From: Metopolophium dirhodum
Lineage: Eukaryota; Arthropoda; Insecta; Hemiptera; Aphididae
Length of the DNA stretch: 64,000 bases
Assembly: GCF_019925205.1 (NCBI RefSeq)
Contig: NC_083568.1
Span: 8,492,393-8,556,392, forward strand
Reading direction: 5' to 3'
Made by a program: the position numbers and the translations under genes. The notes below the pieces were generated by a model that was given only the letters and a program-made list of their open reading frames with translations, was not told where the DNA came from and ran no database searches. Below, one piece after another: positions 1 to 14,639 of the stretch. Each line of letters begins with the position of its first letter. Positions within the stretch are counted from its first letter, which is position 1.

Positions 1-3000
1 TCATATCTTTAACTATACCTAAATTAATTAAATCACCGCACAGCAATAAGTTGTTATATTATACGTTTTAAATTTTGAACATTGACATGATAATAAACTT
101 AAGAAATTATACGTTTCAATTAATTTTAAATGAATTTTTCCTACTAGATCTAGATGTACTGATGTATAGCTATTGGAAGACTCGTTTTTAAGCATACAAT
201 AAATATTTTACAATTTTTTCTCCGACATTAGTAATCGCACGTGCCACAGTAAAATAATATCGTTAAGTACTTGCTGTAATCGGCGCTGCAGCATAGTGCA
301 GTGTTGACAATGTCACAATATTTTCTCCGTTTCCGAGAGGCACTATAATAATGGTGCAAAAAATTATAAATGAAAAGTTATCGCTAATTTTTTGTGCACG
401 TTATTCGTAATTTGGCGACCAAATATTTTGTTCCTGGCACGGGTCGAGGCGGTACATAATATTCTGTTACGTATTACATACTATAGGCATAATGCCTATA
501 TATAATAGAAACAATTACACATATTATTATAAGGCGCGTTGCGGGTCAGACCGACGCAGGGCACAAAAAAAAAAAATAAAACAAAGTTGTGGTGAGGCTT
601 ACACTGCACGAGTGTAGGATAGCACCCGAGGCGCCGTGGGTAAATGGCCTCAGCGGCAGTGATCTGGTATGGAAGCGCCCGCGGGCGCCAGCGCGTCTCC
701 GAAAGGCACTTTCACTGCTGGTCCCCACGACTACCCGTCCTTGAATGCCACCTCAAACTTTACTCCCCCCCCCCCCCACCGCGTTTTCGGCCCCTCCGGT
801 TCAGTATCGTTCGGATGACCATGAACGACATAATATAATATATTATGGCCGGCACCGTGTAGGTATATGATTCGTATGTTGCCTATACAACTGCCATTAT
901 ACCTATTATTTCTCAACAGCTGCAGAAAAAGCTCTTCAGCAGGTATAATATTATTATTTCAAACGCTACACGCTGTGATGCTCGAAAATGTCAGATTATG
1001 AAATTATTAATTCAAACCGCACGCTAACAATGTGTGTACAGACATTGATTGTTATATACCATGTGCATATTATCATATAATATAATATTATGTGTGCTGC
1101 AGACGTGGCCGTATAGTTGATAGACATATATTATAAAACCGCGATCGCCCCGAAGTGCAGTTTGGTCGTTTTCGAGTGATGTCCATACAAAACACGGAAA
1201 TCCCATCATTCAATAAGTCCCAACCACATCGTAAAAAAAAAAATTAAAACGCCATAGGCTATATATAGACGAGTTTATAGCGGTTTATCTATATATAATA
1301 TATAGATACGTCAATGTATATCATCAACATGTAAATTTTAAAAACCTTGACCATATTTATGTGGTTTATGAACCAATTTCGTCCATTCGAAAAACTCTAT
1401 TAGGAGGTATGCTAAAACAAGAATTATATTTTGTCTCTCGAGTTTAGAAATTTTAGAAATGCTATGTTAGATGATACATTATAATATTACGATAATTGTG
1501 TAGAAATCGTACCTTAAAGCCCCGAATATGACAATAATTTATTTTATAATTTTCAAAACAAATTGCGTTTGTTTTATGTAGGTATACATAATATACTATT
1601 TTTTTTTTCATGCGGTATCACAGCTCATGCGGAAACCACGATAGTATTACTTCCACCTCGTTGATGTGCATACCTATTACCTACCTACCTATTATCTGCA
1701 ATAAAATTCTTCTAACAATCTATTTAAAGATTGTTTTTTATAAACATTTCTATCCATCACGCCGAGTAAATATTATTGTAAGTACCCACGTAAAACATTT
1801 ACAACGTTATAATCACTTATCTACCTCTATGATATAGGTCCTATGCATATGATTTGGCTACCTTCCCGAAATTGCCTACACCGGATATTATTATCACCTT
1901 GTCCATCTACTCAATAATGCAATGGTCGTAACACATATATAATTAAATTGATTGTTCTTGTTTGTTTTTGCCAAAATATGTCTACATTTAAAAATGATTG
2001 ATGAGTATTTACATTTAATTTCAATACATGCGCTACTTCTAAAACATCACTTCCTTCTTCTGCTTAAAACATTTTGTGGTCAATTCATTACCGACATTAT
2101 CACATTAATATTCATCCACTTTTATGATTTAAAAAAACTACATTTCGCATAATGCGTAGTTAACAGACCGACCATAAATTACCTATACTATTATTATTAT
2201 TATTATAAAATGTATAAACATATAAGATACTAATACCAAATACTAATACTGTTTCACATTATACGTATGTGTGTATGACTGATTAAATATAATACGCACG
2301 TACGTCATATACATTAATAATTGTACCAGTTTCATTGAAGAGTTTAAACATTTTAAATTTACCACAATATTAATTTAAAATTGAAAATAATAAACGTCCA
2401 AGGCTACATTATCGTTAAACTAATTTTTAATACGGTATCATTAAAAAAAAGTGCGATACAGAGTTGGGTGGGCCAGGGCGTGTGCTTTTGTTTTTAAAAC
2501 CAATGATAATTATACCTGTAATCGAAAAGCAATTTTATGTGTAGTTCTATAACTTCTAAATGATTTTTGTCTTTGTTAAACGCAAATGCTTGATTGTATT
2601 TATTTTCTTTGACTTTATATTTTGTTGTTAATTCGGATATTCACTGTGAATTTGAAAACGATATGATTATATTATAACTAATTTATTTGAAGATGACGTG
2701 CTGCACGAATAAAGTTGCTGGTCTTCTTTCATCGGTAACATAAAAGTTAATCGAAATATTGTGTACAAAAACGAAATATTGTCGTAAAATATATTGCTCG
2801 CCCTTTTTGCAATAATAATATTAATACGTTTTGAACTAGATTAAAAATAAATATTTTGTTGTTAATATGTCAGAGAAGGTAAATGTAAGAAACTCGTTTG
2901 GATTTTCTAAACATCGTTGTTTCTGCCCCACATTATGGTATCTTTTTAAGTATAAAATGTATCGATATTTATTGTGTTCAACAATAAAAAAAAAATTTAA

Positions 3001-5850
3001 TTATATTATAATATTGTTTTTTTGTTTGTCATTACTTATGTATAGGTATCTAACGAGAAGTTATTTCATGTGTAAGAAACATATTTTACATTAAATATTT
3101 ATTGTTCTAATTTGTTGATATAAAATTTTTATATTAAAACAAGTTTGTCTGGTAATTGAGCAGTATAAAGACGATGAATGGAAACCTGCCAATACCACTG
3201 GTAGACAATTATTAATGTTTTCTTCTCAATTCACAATTCGCATATAATATCAAACAATTACGTAGCTTTACGTAACTATCATTAATACGGTCACGTTTTG
3301 TCATCGAAACTATGTTTAGCAGACGATTTTTCTCTTTCTTTTTTTTTAAATTATTATTTATATTGTTTAGTGCCACCGATTTGCTCGTTGAATGATTAAA
3401 AATGTAGTCTAGGGTTTTGTATTTTTAAACAATTGTCACTCCAGTGAAAATTTCAATTAACTCAGTGGATAATATAGGATAAACTCCTATTGTAATATTC
3501 AATACATGTCATTTTGTTCATTATTTTATTATCTATAAGTCATAAGTGAGACACTGCTTGGACACATGGTGTAATTTTAAGGGTACTGCGTTTATTAATA
3601 CTATTAAAAGATTAAAACCTTTTTTTGTAAATATTAAGAGCGCATAATATACACAAGAATTTATTACTAAAAGTAATTTATTGTTATATGGGTGCTCTTA
3701 AAATAAAACGTAGGTACCTATGTTAAAAAATAAAAAACTAAAATATAACAAAGTTTGGCATAATAAAGTTTTAAGGTTGAAATTTACTAACAATTAGTTA
3801 ATGAGTTAATATAAAATGTAATTAATTTATGATTTAGTAATTAAGAGTATGCTCATAATTCGTAATACACATAATTTGTCATCAACTATCAAGTACAAAT
3901 ATTTAACTAAAAATTATATTACTACTTATATACATATAAGTATTATACATTTTAAAGTATAAATGTATAACTATAATTAAATTAATCAAATATTATTAAT
4001 ATAATTTCATATATAATTTATTTTTATTTTTAATACAGTAATATTTTATTAAATAATGTAACTTCTAAATGAGGTAGGTATACCTACTTGTTTATATAAA
4101 TTCTAGAATTTTATTCGCATCAAGTTTCATGTATAAATTTATGTCATAACGTTTGTGAATTATCAACTCCTCGATTTGTTCAATAGGCATGACACGAGTA
4201 TATTATGTACTGTTGTGATATTTGTAAATATTTTTTGCCAATGTCACATTACCTATTCTTGTCAAGTTTCCATTTTATACTATTATCTATGTATCATCAT
4301 AATCATCATCAGTGTTGAACTACAGTCGATGAACTAAATTTATGTCAATGTTATTTTTATAACACAAATATAATTTTTTCGTTAAGTACCTTTTCCTAGT
4401 ATTTTAACAATAGTTATTACTATAACAACTTCTATAAGTAATGTGTATTTTGTAATACATTTTTCAAATTGGTTATTAGTTATTAAATGATGGTATTAAA
4501 TTGGCAAATGTCACCTTTTCATTTCAACTCTTAATTCTGTTTGTTCAAATAATATGAATATTTTTTACAAAATATAATATTTTAGTATACCTGTTACATC
4601 GTACCTATAATGTATCTATAGGTACCTATTATAATATATTACATAGAATGCGTTTCAACATGCTTGGAAGAGTACCATTTTCTTAAATATAGTTTGTTGA
4701 TATAATAAGTAAATATTAACTTATGTAATACAATATTATACACTATATACTTAAAATTGTAATATTAGGTATCATTGGTATAACACGATTTCCCGTCATA
4801 TTTATTTCAATATTTTGTTTAACGCATGAGAGTATTTTTTTAAGCATTTTATAAGTGTATATTCAATTTGAAAATAAATATAAACATTAAATATAACAGA
4901 CTCACTATTAAAGATGACATACATAATATTATAGATTATTTTAAAAACCGTTTGTTTTTATTACATATGATAATTATTTAATTAGACGGATTTGATCTAA
5001 TAAAATAAATAAATGTATAGGTTAGATATATTTATGCACTGCCTAGGGTCATGTAAATTAAACCAATTTACATTGAAAAGTCTTGAGTGGAAAAAAAAAA
5101 CATAAACATTAATATGATATAGGTACCTTAGTACCTATGACACATGTTATGTTAATCAAGGTTAATATAAGTATTTAATGTTTACACTATAAACAATTTA
5201 TTTTTAAAAATAAAATGTTGAATGGTCTAAAAATATAATAATCTGTTTTAAAATCTGTTTAAAAATTTTTTTTTTTTGCATTTAATATCTATAAATCACT
5301 TGTTGAATGCATGCAACTTGCGGTTTTGAGCAAAATTCCTATGTTTTTTTGAATTTACAGAACAAATAATTCAAGAATAATGCATAAGTTATAGTTCAGA
5401 ATTATTACGATAAAATAATATTATAATTTAAATGTATTTTTTTTATTTTTTTAAATAATAGATGGGTACCTAATGTTACATAAATATTCATTGATTTTAT
5501 TGAAAAATATGAGTTTATTAAGAAAATACGTTTGTGAATAATATAATTGAATTTAGTTTTGTACACATCATAATTTTCCAAAAAGTACCGACTAAAATTA
5601 TTTATTATTCTCATTTATTGAAAAATATTAGTACTGTGTTCGATATAGATTGGAGTCTCAATGAATATACTTAATATCACACAATATCCGTGTAGCGTTT
5701 ATACTGCAGATCTACAATCATTATACTCTGTATAATCGACTAACGAGTTTTTTATTTAAAATATATATTTTAACGATTTTTTAGTCATTAAACCTGTAAC
5801 AATTGATTATAAACTCGACAAAACGAAAAAAAGAAACAATATTTTTTTGT
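1..5850. other. AT-rich non-coding region
   Basis: No gene supported. A small CpG-bearing patch at about 540-810 contains a run of 13 C (765-777). The remainder is AT-rich with many short ATT/AAT runs, and open frames are short and low-complexity. Confidence 0.6.
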
Positions 5851-6303
5851 TCACATCAAAATATGTTTATTAATTATAAACCAAAAATAATACGAAAATG
5901 TATAGACAATAATTTTCAAAAAAAAAATAGCACATTGGCTATAAATATAATATTTTACATTATTATGTTCATGATAATAAAAGGAAAAAAAATCGAAATT
6001 TACAATAATATGTGAACAATTTAACAATTTCTCTGGGATCGGAGCAACCTCAAACTCTGCTGCAGATGACAGCGCATCCCCGCTCGGCAATCCATCACTG
6101 TGCAAGGAGACAGACTCCTCGACGTTTTCGTCGAACTCCTTTCTATCTGCGCCTCCAAGAATCGGATTTTGTCCTTCAGGCTCCGACTCCGGGGTCTGAT
6201 CATCGCCACTTTCAGTAGTTGCGCCCGTATCAATGGCAGACAGGAGAAGAGTAACTAAACGCACGAGGTATTCGTCGCTTTCGTCAGCGTAAGTGCTTTC
6301 CAT
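5851..6303 (-). pseudogene. Acidic orphan ORF, possible frameshifted relic or single exon
   Basis: A patch of balanced base composition (about 6030-6370) lies in very AT-rich DNA. One minus frame starts at an ATG (6303) and reads MESTYADESDEYLVRLVTLL, followed by an acidic Ser/Glu/Asp-rich segment. It then runs into obviously non-coding AT-rich sequence rich in Phe/Tyr/Ile/Asn after about residue 95. In a second minus frame the middle part reads RSLKDKIRFLEAQIER, which has the heptad look of a coiled coil. A third start (ATGGCAACTAAC, near 6388) in good context opens 20 codons and stops. Overlapping plausible frames suggest a decayed, frameshifted gene or transposon-derived coding fragment. 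Family unknown. Confidence 0.35.
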
Positions 6304-6399
6304 TATGTTGACTACAATGTCTTCTAAGATTTCGAGTAATATGACGTTGAACTCGCGGTCGATGTTATAATATTGTTAGTTGCCATCTTTTATTTTTCG

Positions 6400-9300
6400 A
6401 GTGAAGGTATTATGTAAGTGTACGCTAGGATTTAATATTGAGAATTGGTAATGAGCTAAATAAAAATATTCCAACGCAGAGACTGATCTCCGAGAAAATC
6501 TCCCAGACGACGACGTGTATTACCTACTAGCCAGCTAGTATGTTTATCTTTCCCGCAGCATTAGAAGAATTTCGAACGCGTTAATTTTTCTAAAGAGTAA
6601 AGACCATTATTATTGGGTAGGTATTGATAAAATATTATTAGGTTTACCTAATATTTTAACGAGGATAGTTTCTGGTATTACGATTTGTATATTTATTCTG
6701 TTACTAGATTTATACTTTTAGCCTTTAGGTGATCTTTTATATAATGTTACGGGCAAAGTAGGAAATTGAGCATTGCCCAATTAGATTTAATTACTGCGGG
6801 TTAAATATTGAATATATTAGCAATCATATAAAACATCTTATTGAATACTTAAATAAACATAAAAAAAACTTGAAATAGATGCTTCAAATATTAGTTGTCC
6901 ATTAATAGTTTTTAAATCTATTATCCAATATGGTACCTCCTACTGAAGAATTAATATTTTTTTATCTAAAAGTGGTTTGACACGAATAAGATGATTGATG
7001 AATATTATTGATTATTATTAAATTATAGTTATTTTAATAGTTCAATTTAAATTAATTATTACTAAAAGGTAATGTTGGACACATAATATGATAGCATTAT
7101 ATTACTTTACTTATTATCACATACAAAACTATTATGGCACTATGAGTTACAAAGTCGACCAGAATTTTTGTACTTCCACCGATTGGTTTTACATAATCAT
7201 ACAGACTACGCGACGTCATGATAATAATCATTCGAAAATATCGAATAGGGGTTTAATGATTAGATAGTGAAATATTATCTAGATGTATACATATTATGAT
7301 AATAGTTTTAAGATTTTCTTCATATCTCATCCAACGATTTTCCTTTTTTGTTATTACTACGTTTACATGTTCCTCAGTACTTGTCTATAATATTTAGGAA
7401 ATTATCTTAAATATTAAATGTTTAATATTATACGACAATACTCGACAAGACGGCTCTATTATATAGTTATATACTTATATAAGTATCTACTATTTGGAAT
7501 ACAAATTTAATATTTGGTTAATTATACATACAGTTTAAATATTTAAATACCATTAAAGACTATAATATTACTATCGAAAAATGTATCTATATTTGAAAAC
7601 TTGTGTGGTAGGTAGTAGTAATTTTTATGTTTTGTAGAAAGCTGTGTATAATTTATAAATAATGATCATACTAAAATCTAAATTATATAAGGCACTTGTC
7701 ATTTTAAAATTAATTAAAACAGAAACACAGACGAAAGTAAAAACATAGAAACTGCAGATTCATTCACTAGTTTTTGAAGCATATTTCAACTTAAAACTTG
7801 AAGTTTAAATTAAAACTCCCAATCACAGTCACTACAAAATATGAAACACAACCATCATGTGTTTAGTAACTCCACAATAATTGAGATCGCTTCAATACAG
7901 TGCCTTTAATAAATTCCACACTCGTTTCTACTAGCACTAATTGCCAAACTTAAATTAGAAACGGTATCCTACTAAAATACTATAGTGCAGTCGCAAATAA
8001 ATGGTATAAACACTAAAAACTACTTCAAAGATCTAAAATCGTGGATATACCTCATAGATGTTTATACGAAAATTATAATTTACGGATAACTATTTAAATT
8101 AAATGCCGAATTCATGATATGTAATTAGAATTTAGGTACATATATAAAAACCACTTTAAGCACTCGTCTATAGGTACTAACAAAGTATAGTAACATACAA
8201 AACTAAAAAAATAGCATAACATATTATCATTGTAAATAGATTATATTATATATTAAATCATATCAATAGATAATGTGTACCTATGTCTAATAAATTTGTT
8301 ATTTATGTTGTTTAATTGTAAGCCATTTTCGTATAAATATGTTATAAAAGTTCATTTTGATTTATTGATACTGTTTTAAATTGTATATATTCATTACCAA
8401 AGCCAAACATTACCTAATTAGCAACAACACATACAATTTTAATTAAAATGTTTAACCTAACCAGTGGTGACCAAAATTTCGAAAGGCCATAGACAAAATA
8501 TGATTAGACATAGGTACTTATTGAATATTAAACTTTTTCTAATTTTTATTTTATTTTTTCGTGAGTGTAAAATATTAATGTAAATACTAGAATAAAGTAG
8601 ACTACTTTTGCGGCCAGATAATAAATATTTAATATTATGGTGGGGCGTGGTTAACTAATCTCCCCCTGATCTAATCAACTGTTACTTATACGATTTTAAA
8701 AAATAATTGAAATTACGAATAAAAAAATAAAATGCATCAAAAAGTTATAAGACTATTACAATACAACCTTCAGAAGTAAAATTGTTATTAAATACAGTAA
8801 AAAATATCCAATTTTTGTTCATAATCTTGTGATAAAAATTATGAGTATTATTAATTAATTGAGTATTAATTATAACTAAGTAGATAAACGTTATATACTT
8901 ATGTAGTTGTATTCTATTAATAGGATATATATAATGTATTTATGAAACAATTTCATAGTAATGTAATATATTAAACTTGTAATCTTATCGATGAAATACT
9001 ATATACTATAATAAATACAATATTTTATAGATGAATGATTGTAGTAAATAAATTATAATAGTTTTAGAACGTATTAATTTAATTTTTAACAATGTACTTA
9101 TACCTATTGGCTATTACTTAAAGACAAAATTATAATTAGTTAATTAAAAAAAAAAATGCTATACAATTTAATAATTCGTTTTTATAAAAGCATAAAACTA
9201 CGTTTACATTTTAAATGGATAAATAATCAAGAAGTACTACTAAAATTATAATAAGTATATTACAATTTAAATGAATTGTTCCTTAATTAATACAAAATAT

Positions 9301-11996
9301 AACAATAATTATAATATTGGTTTGGACATTTTAGACCGCAATAAAAATAATATCTTCGAATACAATGAGTGATGAATTATATGAAATTATATGACCTACA
9401 TTGAATTCATTCGTTATTAACAAACAAATTAACAATCAGATATTTTTTCCCGCGCCTGAAAAATATTTGTATTTTATATACTTTTGGAAAATTCCTAACT
9501 TATTAAAATGTTATAATATAATGTATGTTCATATTTTTTTAAATAATAATGAGATTATAATTTTTTAACGTTATATTTTCGAATGACATTTAATTAGTTG
9601 TTTTTTATTGTATTTGAGTATAGTCGGCATCAAAGGATATTGAATATTGATACATCATTTTTTATAAAAGTGTAAGATGAACACTGAACATACAATTAGT
9701 TGATTAATTATAGAGTGTATCATATGCAATTTTTATAAGTTATATACCTAACAACAAATCTAGTTTCAATTTTCGTGATTTTGATGCTTTTATCTGAAAA
9801 GTATAGAGTTTTTTTCCTTATCCATGCACAATTTTTTGTTGAGGAAGTTGAATTTGAAAAAATATATATTATTTATGTTTAATTTTAAAAAGCGTGTAAG
9901 GTCAAATATATCGATACCTACAAAAAGAGTTCACATGTGTACCTACTCATTTTCTGTATTATTTATTTTTTATATATTCTTACTTTCTTACAAGGCTAAA
10001 TTTTCTTTTTTTTAAAAATAAATAAGCATTGTTGAATATGTATTGTTATTTATTATATTATATTAATGATAAAAATATTAATTTTCACTAAGTATAATAA
10101 ATAATATAATATATAATCATTTTACTTTCACAATAATATTTAAATTTAAAATAATTTTATAGCTAAGGTGTATTAAACAGGATAGTGGATACACACAATC
10201 AATTTATTATTATCTATAATCACACAATGTGTATGCCTGTATTATGGATGTTATTTTTAATTCATGCGAATGTGATTTAAGTCTTTTGTTAGTTGTATTA
10301 ATTAGGGGCATTATAATTTAACAAGTATATTTTTTTATAATTCCATACAGTAGGTACGAATATATTATGATAGAGCTGAATTAGTAAAATCTTGTGTCAC
10401 AAAACCATAACAACAAAATACGAGGCCGATAACAAGAGTATAAAATAAAAGCATAAGTACTAAGTAGTAAGTCTGTATGTTTTTATTATTTTGTGATTAG
10501 TACGAAAATATTTATATACAATATTATTATTGTTAAGGCTACATTAACACTACGTTAGTTTTTCCTACACTTTTTTAATTTAGGCTTGTTAATTGTTGTA
10601 GCCTGCAATGTGTTATAAACCGATTGTAAATATTTACATAGAAAAACGCATTATATACATAGCACGAAGGTAGTTGTCTGTTTTCTAAATTTTTTATTTA
10701 TATTTAATAGTATATACATTATAAAATATAATAGCATTTTCATACCAACATTTTAAAAATTATCACTGTCATTCCACATAGCTAAACCAAAGTTTAAAGA
10801 TATTTATACCATTGCAACTATTTTGATCAAAATGTTATATATTATAATGTAGGTAAATTTTTTTTTTATATTGCTTTAATTATATTTTATATCATAATAT
10901 TTAAATATGATATTATATGCATATTGTCATTAAAAAAAATTAAAAGTCAGACATAGGTAGTACTATGTACACAATTTGGAAATGATTTAAAACCTAGAAA
11001 TTAAATAATTTTGAGAATGATATAAAATAATAAATGAAGCTATTAAGAATGTATAAATTTCACTTGGTTCACTTCAGCGTAAACACGAAAATGATTATTA
11101 TTATTTATTACACATCTGAAAGTTATACAGTATAGAAAAAAAATCAAATAACTTAAGTTATTGATGTTATATTTTTTGATTTTCGAACACTGCTGATAAT
11201 TTTCCTATTTTTACAGACTTAAATATCAATTTGTTCAATTTCTGATCAACTAAACATAACTAGCTTATTGTTAAATGTCACTAATAAAAAGGTGAAGGAA
11301 TTATTTTTTAAATCTAAAAAATAAAAATTTAAATTTCGAAATCTGACATTTACCTTGAATAACAGCCGATGCGCAATGTCTGGAACGATTATTTGCATCG
11401 TTTCCTGAGTCTCGCAAAACATGTATTATTTTATTTACCTATTATTTGTTTTTTAGCAAAAAATTGAAAAAAAAAAATAGGAAACAATGGTTTATTTGTT
11501 GGTGAAAAAGACTGCTCAAGGCTAAAAGTAGATACACGCAATGTGGACAAATTATGTTCGGACTGTTAATGATTTTAATTGTTAATTATACTGGCATTTA
11601 TTACTGGCTAATTGTACCTACATGTATTTGTATGAGTGTTTATACCATTTGGGCTCGAAAACTGTACCAAAGTTATTATTGTTTCAAATTTGAGATGTTG
11701 TTTATATTAAAATGTTCCCTATTAGTTAAATGTAAATAATAACTGAACAGATATTTCAACTTTAAAGCATTGAAAATACACATATTATGTTAATGTTATA
11801 TGTATGTATTGTAATTTTTTATCACATTTTATAGGTATATACAATAGTACTATCGATAGAACAACAACAATTTAAGTATTATGTATTTATGTGATATAGG
11901 TGTATGAGATCTTAAATTTTGAATCCATATGAAAGTTATGGTACCTATAGATTTATGTTATATATTTTATTTTGAACACTTAAGTTTATTAGGATA
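6400..11996. other. AT-rich non-coding region
   Basis: Nothing beyond AT-rich low-complexity sequence. A weak CAGTGGTGACC motif at about 8462 resembles a hAT end, but no partner was convincing. Confidence 0.6.
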
Positions 11997-12004
11997 GTAA
12001 AATC

Positions 12005-12240
12005 CAGGGGCAAATATACTGTGTCTCCTGACACACTTTGTGTCCCTGAAAATCAAAGTGTGTCCCCTGAATGACAAATGGGTGTCAAATATTAATGTGT
12101 AAGGTAAATGGTATATAAAAGAAAGGGGATTTTAGGTGTTACTACCCCCGCAGGTTTTTTTTTGTTTTAGAAATCTGTCAAGTCCCAAAGGTAACGGTTA
12201 AATCAATAAGTGTGTCCCCTGAAATCAGATGTATGCCCTG
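12005..12240. mobile_element. hAT-type MITE with perfect 8-bp target duplication
   Basis: The 236-bp element begins CAGGGGCAAATA and ends GTATGCCCTG (imperfect TIRs), with identical 8-bp duplications GTAAAATC at 11997-12004 and 12241-12248. Internally it repeats a GTGTCCCCTGA-like motif at least four times near both ends. No open frame is present. The TIR differs from that of the element at 26366, so it represents another hAT subfamily. Confidence 0.85.
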
Positions 12241-12248
12241 GTAAAATC

Positions 12249-14221
12249 ACTAATTTAATAACAATAAAATATAAACATATAAATATTAGATATTAATGTG
12301 ACATTCAGAAAACTAATAATAATAATACTTCAAAAAAGTAATTTTTGCATATAAAAATAATGATTTATTTCGAAGATTATAAGATACGTATTCAAAAGTA
12401 TATTAGATATACCTATAGGTGCAACAGTATTATCGACTTTCTATAAATCCAACTCTAAATGCCCTAAATGTAAACATGATTTATTTATATATATAATGAT
12501 ATACATATAATTATATTTACATTTAACAATTTATATTATACAAAGAAGCACAGTAAGACTGAACTAGTAATAATATTGAACATTGATAATAATAATATGC
12601 ACGAATATGCTGATAATCCTAACACCAGCAGAAATCGAAGACAGGTTTTAATTAATTGGCGTACTAGTCACTAGAATTGCGTTTGTAAAAATGTTTAAAT
12701 AAATATTTAAATTTCTTTTTAATTATACTCATAATTAATGTAGACACCACTTCGCAAATTTGCAAGAGTTTTCAAGATAATTGCGTAAAAAGCTGTGAAA
12801 TGTATACTGATCGTAATATTGTGTCTTCAAATCTTAATTTTTTCGAACATTAAAATCGATGTACATTTAACTCACGAAATCATATAATTCCATTAAAGTT
12901 ATATAGTTTATATAGTTTATATAGTTATAAAAATGTTAATTTACTCTCAAAAAACAGCTAAATGGTCTATATTATATATAATGATTTATGATTATAGTAA
13001 AAGTAGGTACCTATATTGAATTATTGCAGTAATTGAAACATATTTATCAATATATTTTAATTATAATTTTGTAATAATTAGAAACAACATTTTACAAGTA
13101 CAATATTTTGTAAATAAATACTTATATGTGAGTTTCATTTTTGTTAGTGAGTAGTAACTTCGACCATTCTAATAATAAATATGTTTTATTATTTTCTTGT
13201 ACCTTTTAATGTATTCAACTTAACTGTGAACTATAGTAAATAGTAATAACGGTCATAATTTCATGACCATTCCTGATCTATAAAAATAAAAAAGACAATT
13301 TTAAATATAAGCAACATAATATTACTAAAAATTGATTAAATAATTTACGTTGTCGTTGTCGCGTAATTATTTTGCACTCATGGTCGTACACAGGATGTAA
13401 TAAATTTCTTAACGAAAGAGTTAGTAATAATAATAATAATAATAATTAAAAAACAAATGCTTTATTTTGACTATTAAACTCAGTCTAATATTTAAACTAA
13501 ACAATTCATAACATCTATACACGTACAAAAATATATCTGTTTTGGATAATTACTATAAATATATTATATGTTATTACCTATATAATATAATAAACAGTAC
13601 CTACCTACTTTATATTTTGGTAAATTAATAAAAACTAATAAGCAAAATGCATAATACATTTATATATATTTGCACATTATTGTGTGTATTATACCTATAT
13701 ATTATATACACTTATATTAGGTATCTAAATGTAATATATCAAAACATACATCGTAATAGATCTCCCAATTGCGTCGTTTTATTGGTGGATTGATTGAAGG
13801 AACCATCGGCATACCCCGTTTGTTAGAACGACCCAACATTCGAGTTCTATAGTTAACACAGAGATTCAGGTGCCGTTTGACCAACCGCTAAGTCAGACTA
13901 TTGTAAAAAAAAGGCTCAATTAATAAGAATGATATCCTTGCAAATAGCAGCTAATAATTGTACGTACGTATAATCTTTTTTTTAATAATTTAAAATGTAC
14001 GTATTCTGCAATATAATATATATTATACTAATTTTAATTGTAAATATTTTGTTATCGAAAAGCCAACAATTCTTATATATAATATAACTTATCAGATATT
14101 TACTTTACACTAATGTTCAGTTATTTTCGAGTGTAATTGATATCAAATGAAGACATGAAACATTCGATATACACTCATTATTGACTAACAATCACCGTAA
14201 CAGTTTCGAAATTTTAGACAT
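12249..14221. other. AT-rich non-coding region
   Basis: No gene seen. It contains a triple ATATAGTTT repeat (about 12900-12927) and an (AAT)n run at about 13427-13446. Confidence 0.6.
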
Positions 14222-14395
14222 TTATAAAAATAGTATATCTAAATAATAATAAAAAAAAATCAATGCTAAAACGACTGCAGTCCAGAACACTATATGCATT
14301 TCGTATAAACCGTACTGCGTGAATAAATTACAACCGGTGACCACCAGCCATGTTATTAGGCACACATCTAAACAAATATTGGTCCATCGACGCAT
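14222..14395 (-). CDS. Small membrane-protein-like ORF or terminal exon, unidentified
   Basis: The open frame ends at TAA (14224-14222). The first in-frame ATG is at 14395-14393, giving 57 residues starting MRRWTNICLDVCLITW. It contains two hydrophobic stretches, CLDVCLITWLVVTGC and IVFWTAVVLALIFFYYYLDI, separated by a short polar loop. That fits two membrane spans or a 3' terminal exon of a larger membrane protein. Amino-acid usage is more protein-like than in neighbouring frames. A possible acceptor (CTATTTCTCAAG) sits just before the frame's Cys-Arg-Met, so it may be spliced to exons at higher coordinates. No family is recognised. Confidence 0.3.
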   Translation of the reverse strand: MRRWTNICLDVCLITWLVVTGCNLFTQYGLYEMHIVFWTAVVLALIFFYYYLDILFL

Positions 14396-14639
14396 TCGAC
14401 ACTTGAGAAATAGGTCACATTCTACATTTATCCATCCCAAATTACACCGACTAAATTATTCCACACATTTTTTACACTCTAGACGGGCTTTAACATTTCA
14501 CGACGAATAGTAATAATTAAAAAAAAACGTCCTTTTGTAAACAAAGGCGGTTGATGGATAAAAAAGCAAAATAATTCTGATCGCGACTGTCGCCATATTA
14601 TTATACAGTCGGTCGTTCGTATTCTAATGACTACGGCGA

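Noticed and set aside
8462..8665. Possible decayed hAT element beginning CAGTGGTGACC
   Set aside because: The putative right end (GGTGGGGCGTGG) is not a credible inverted match and no target duplication is visible.
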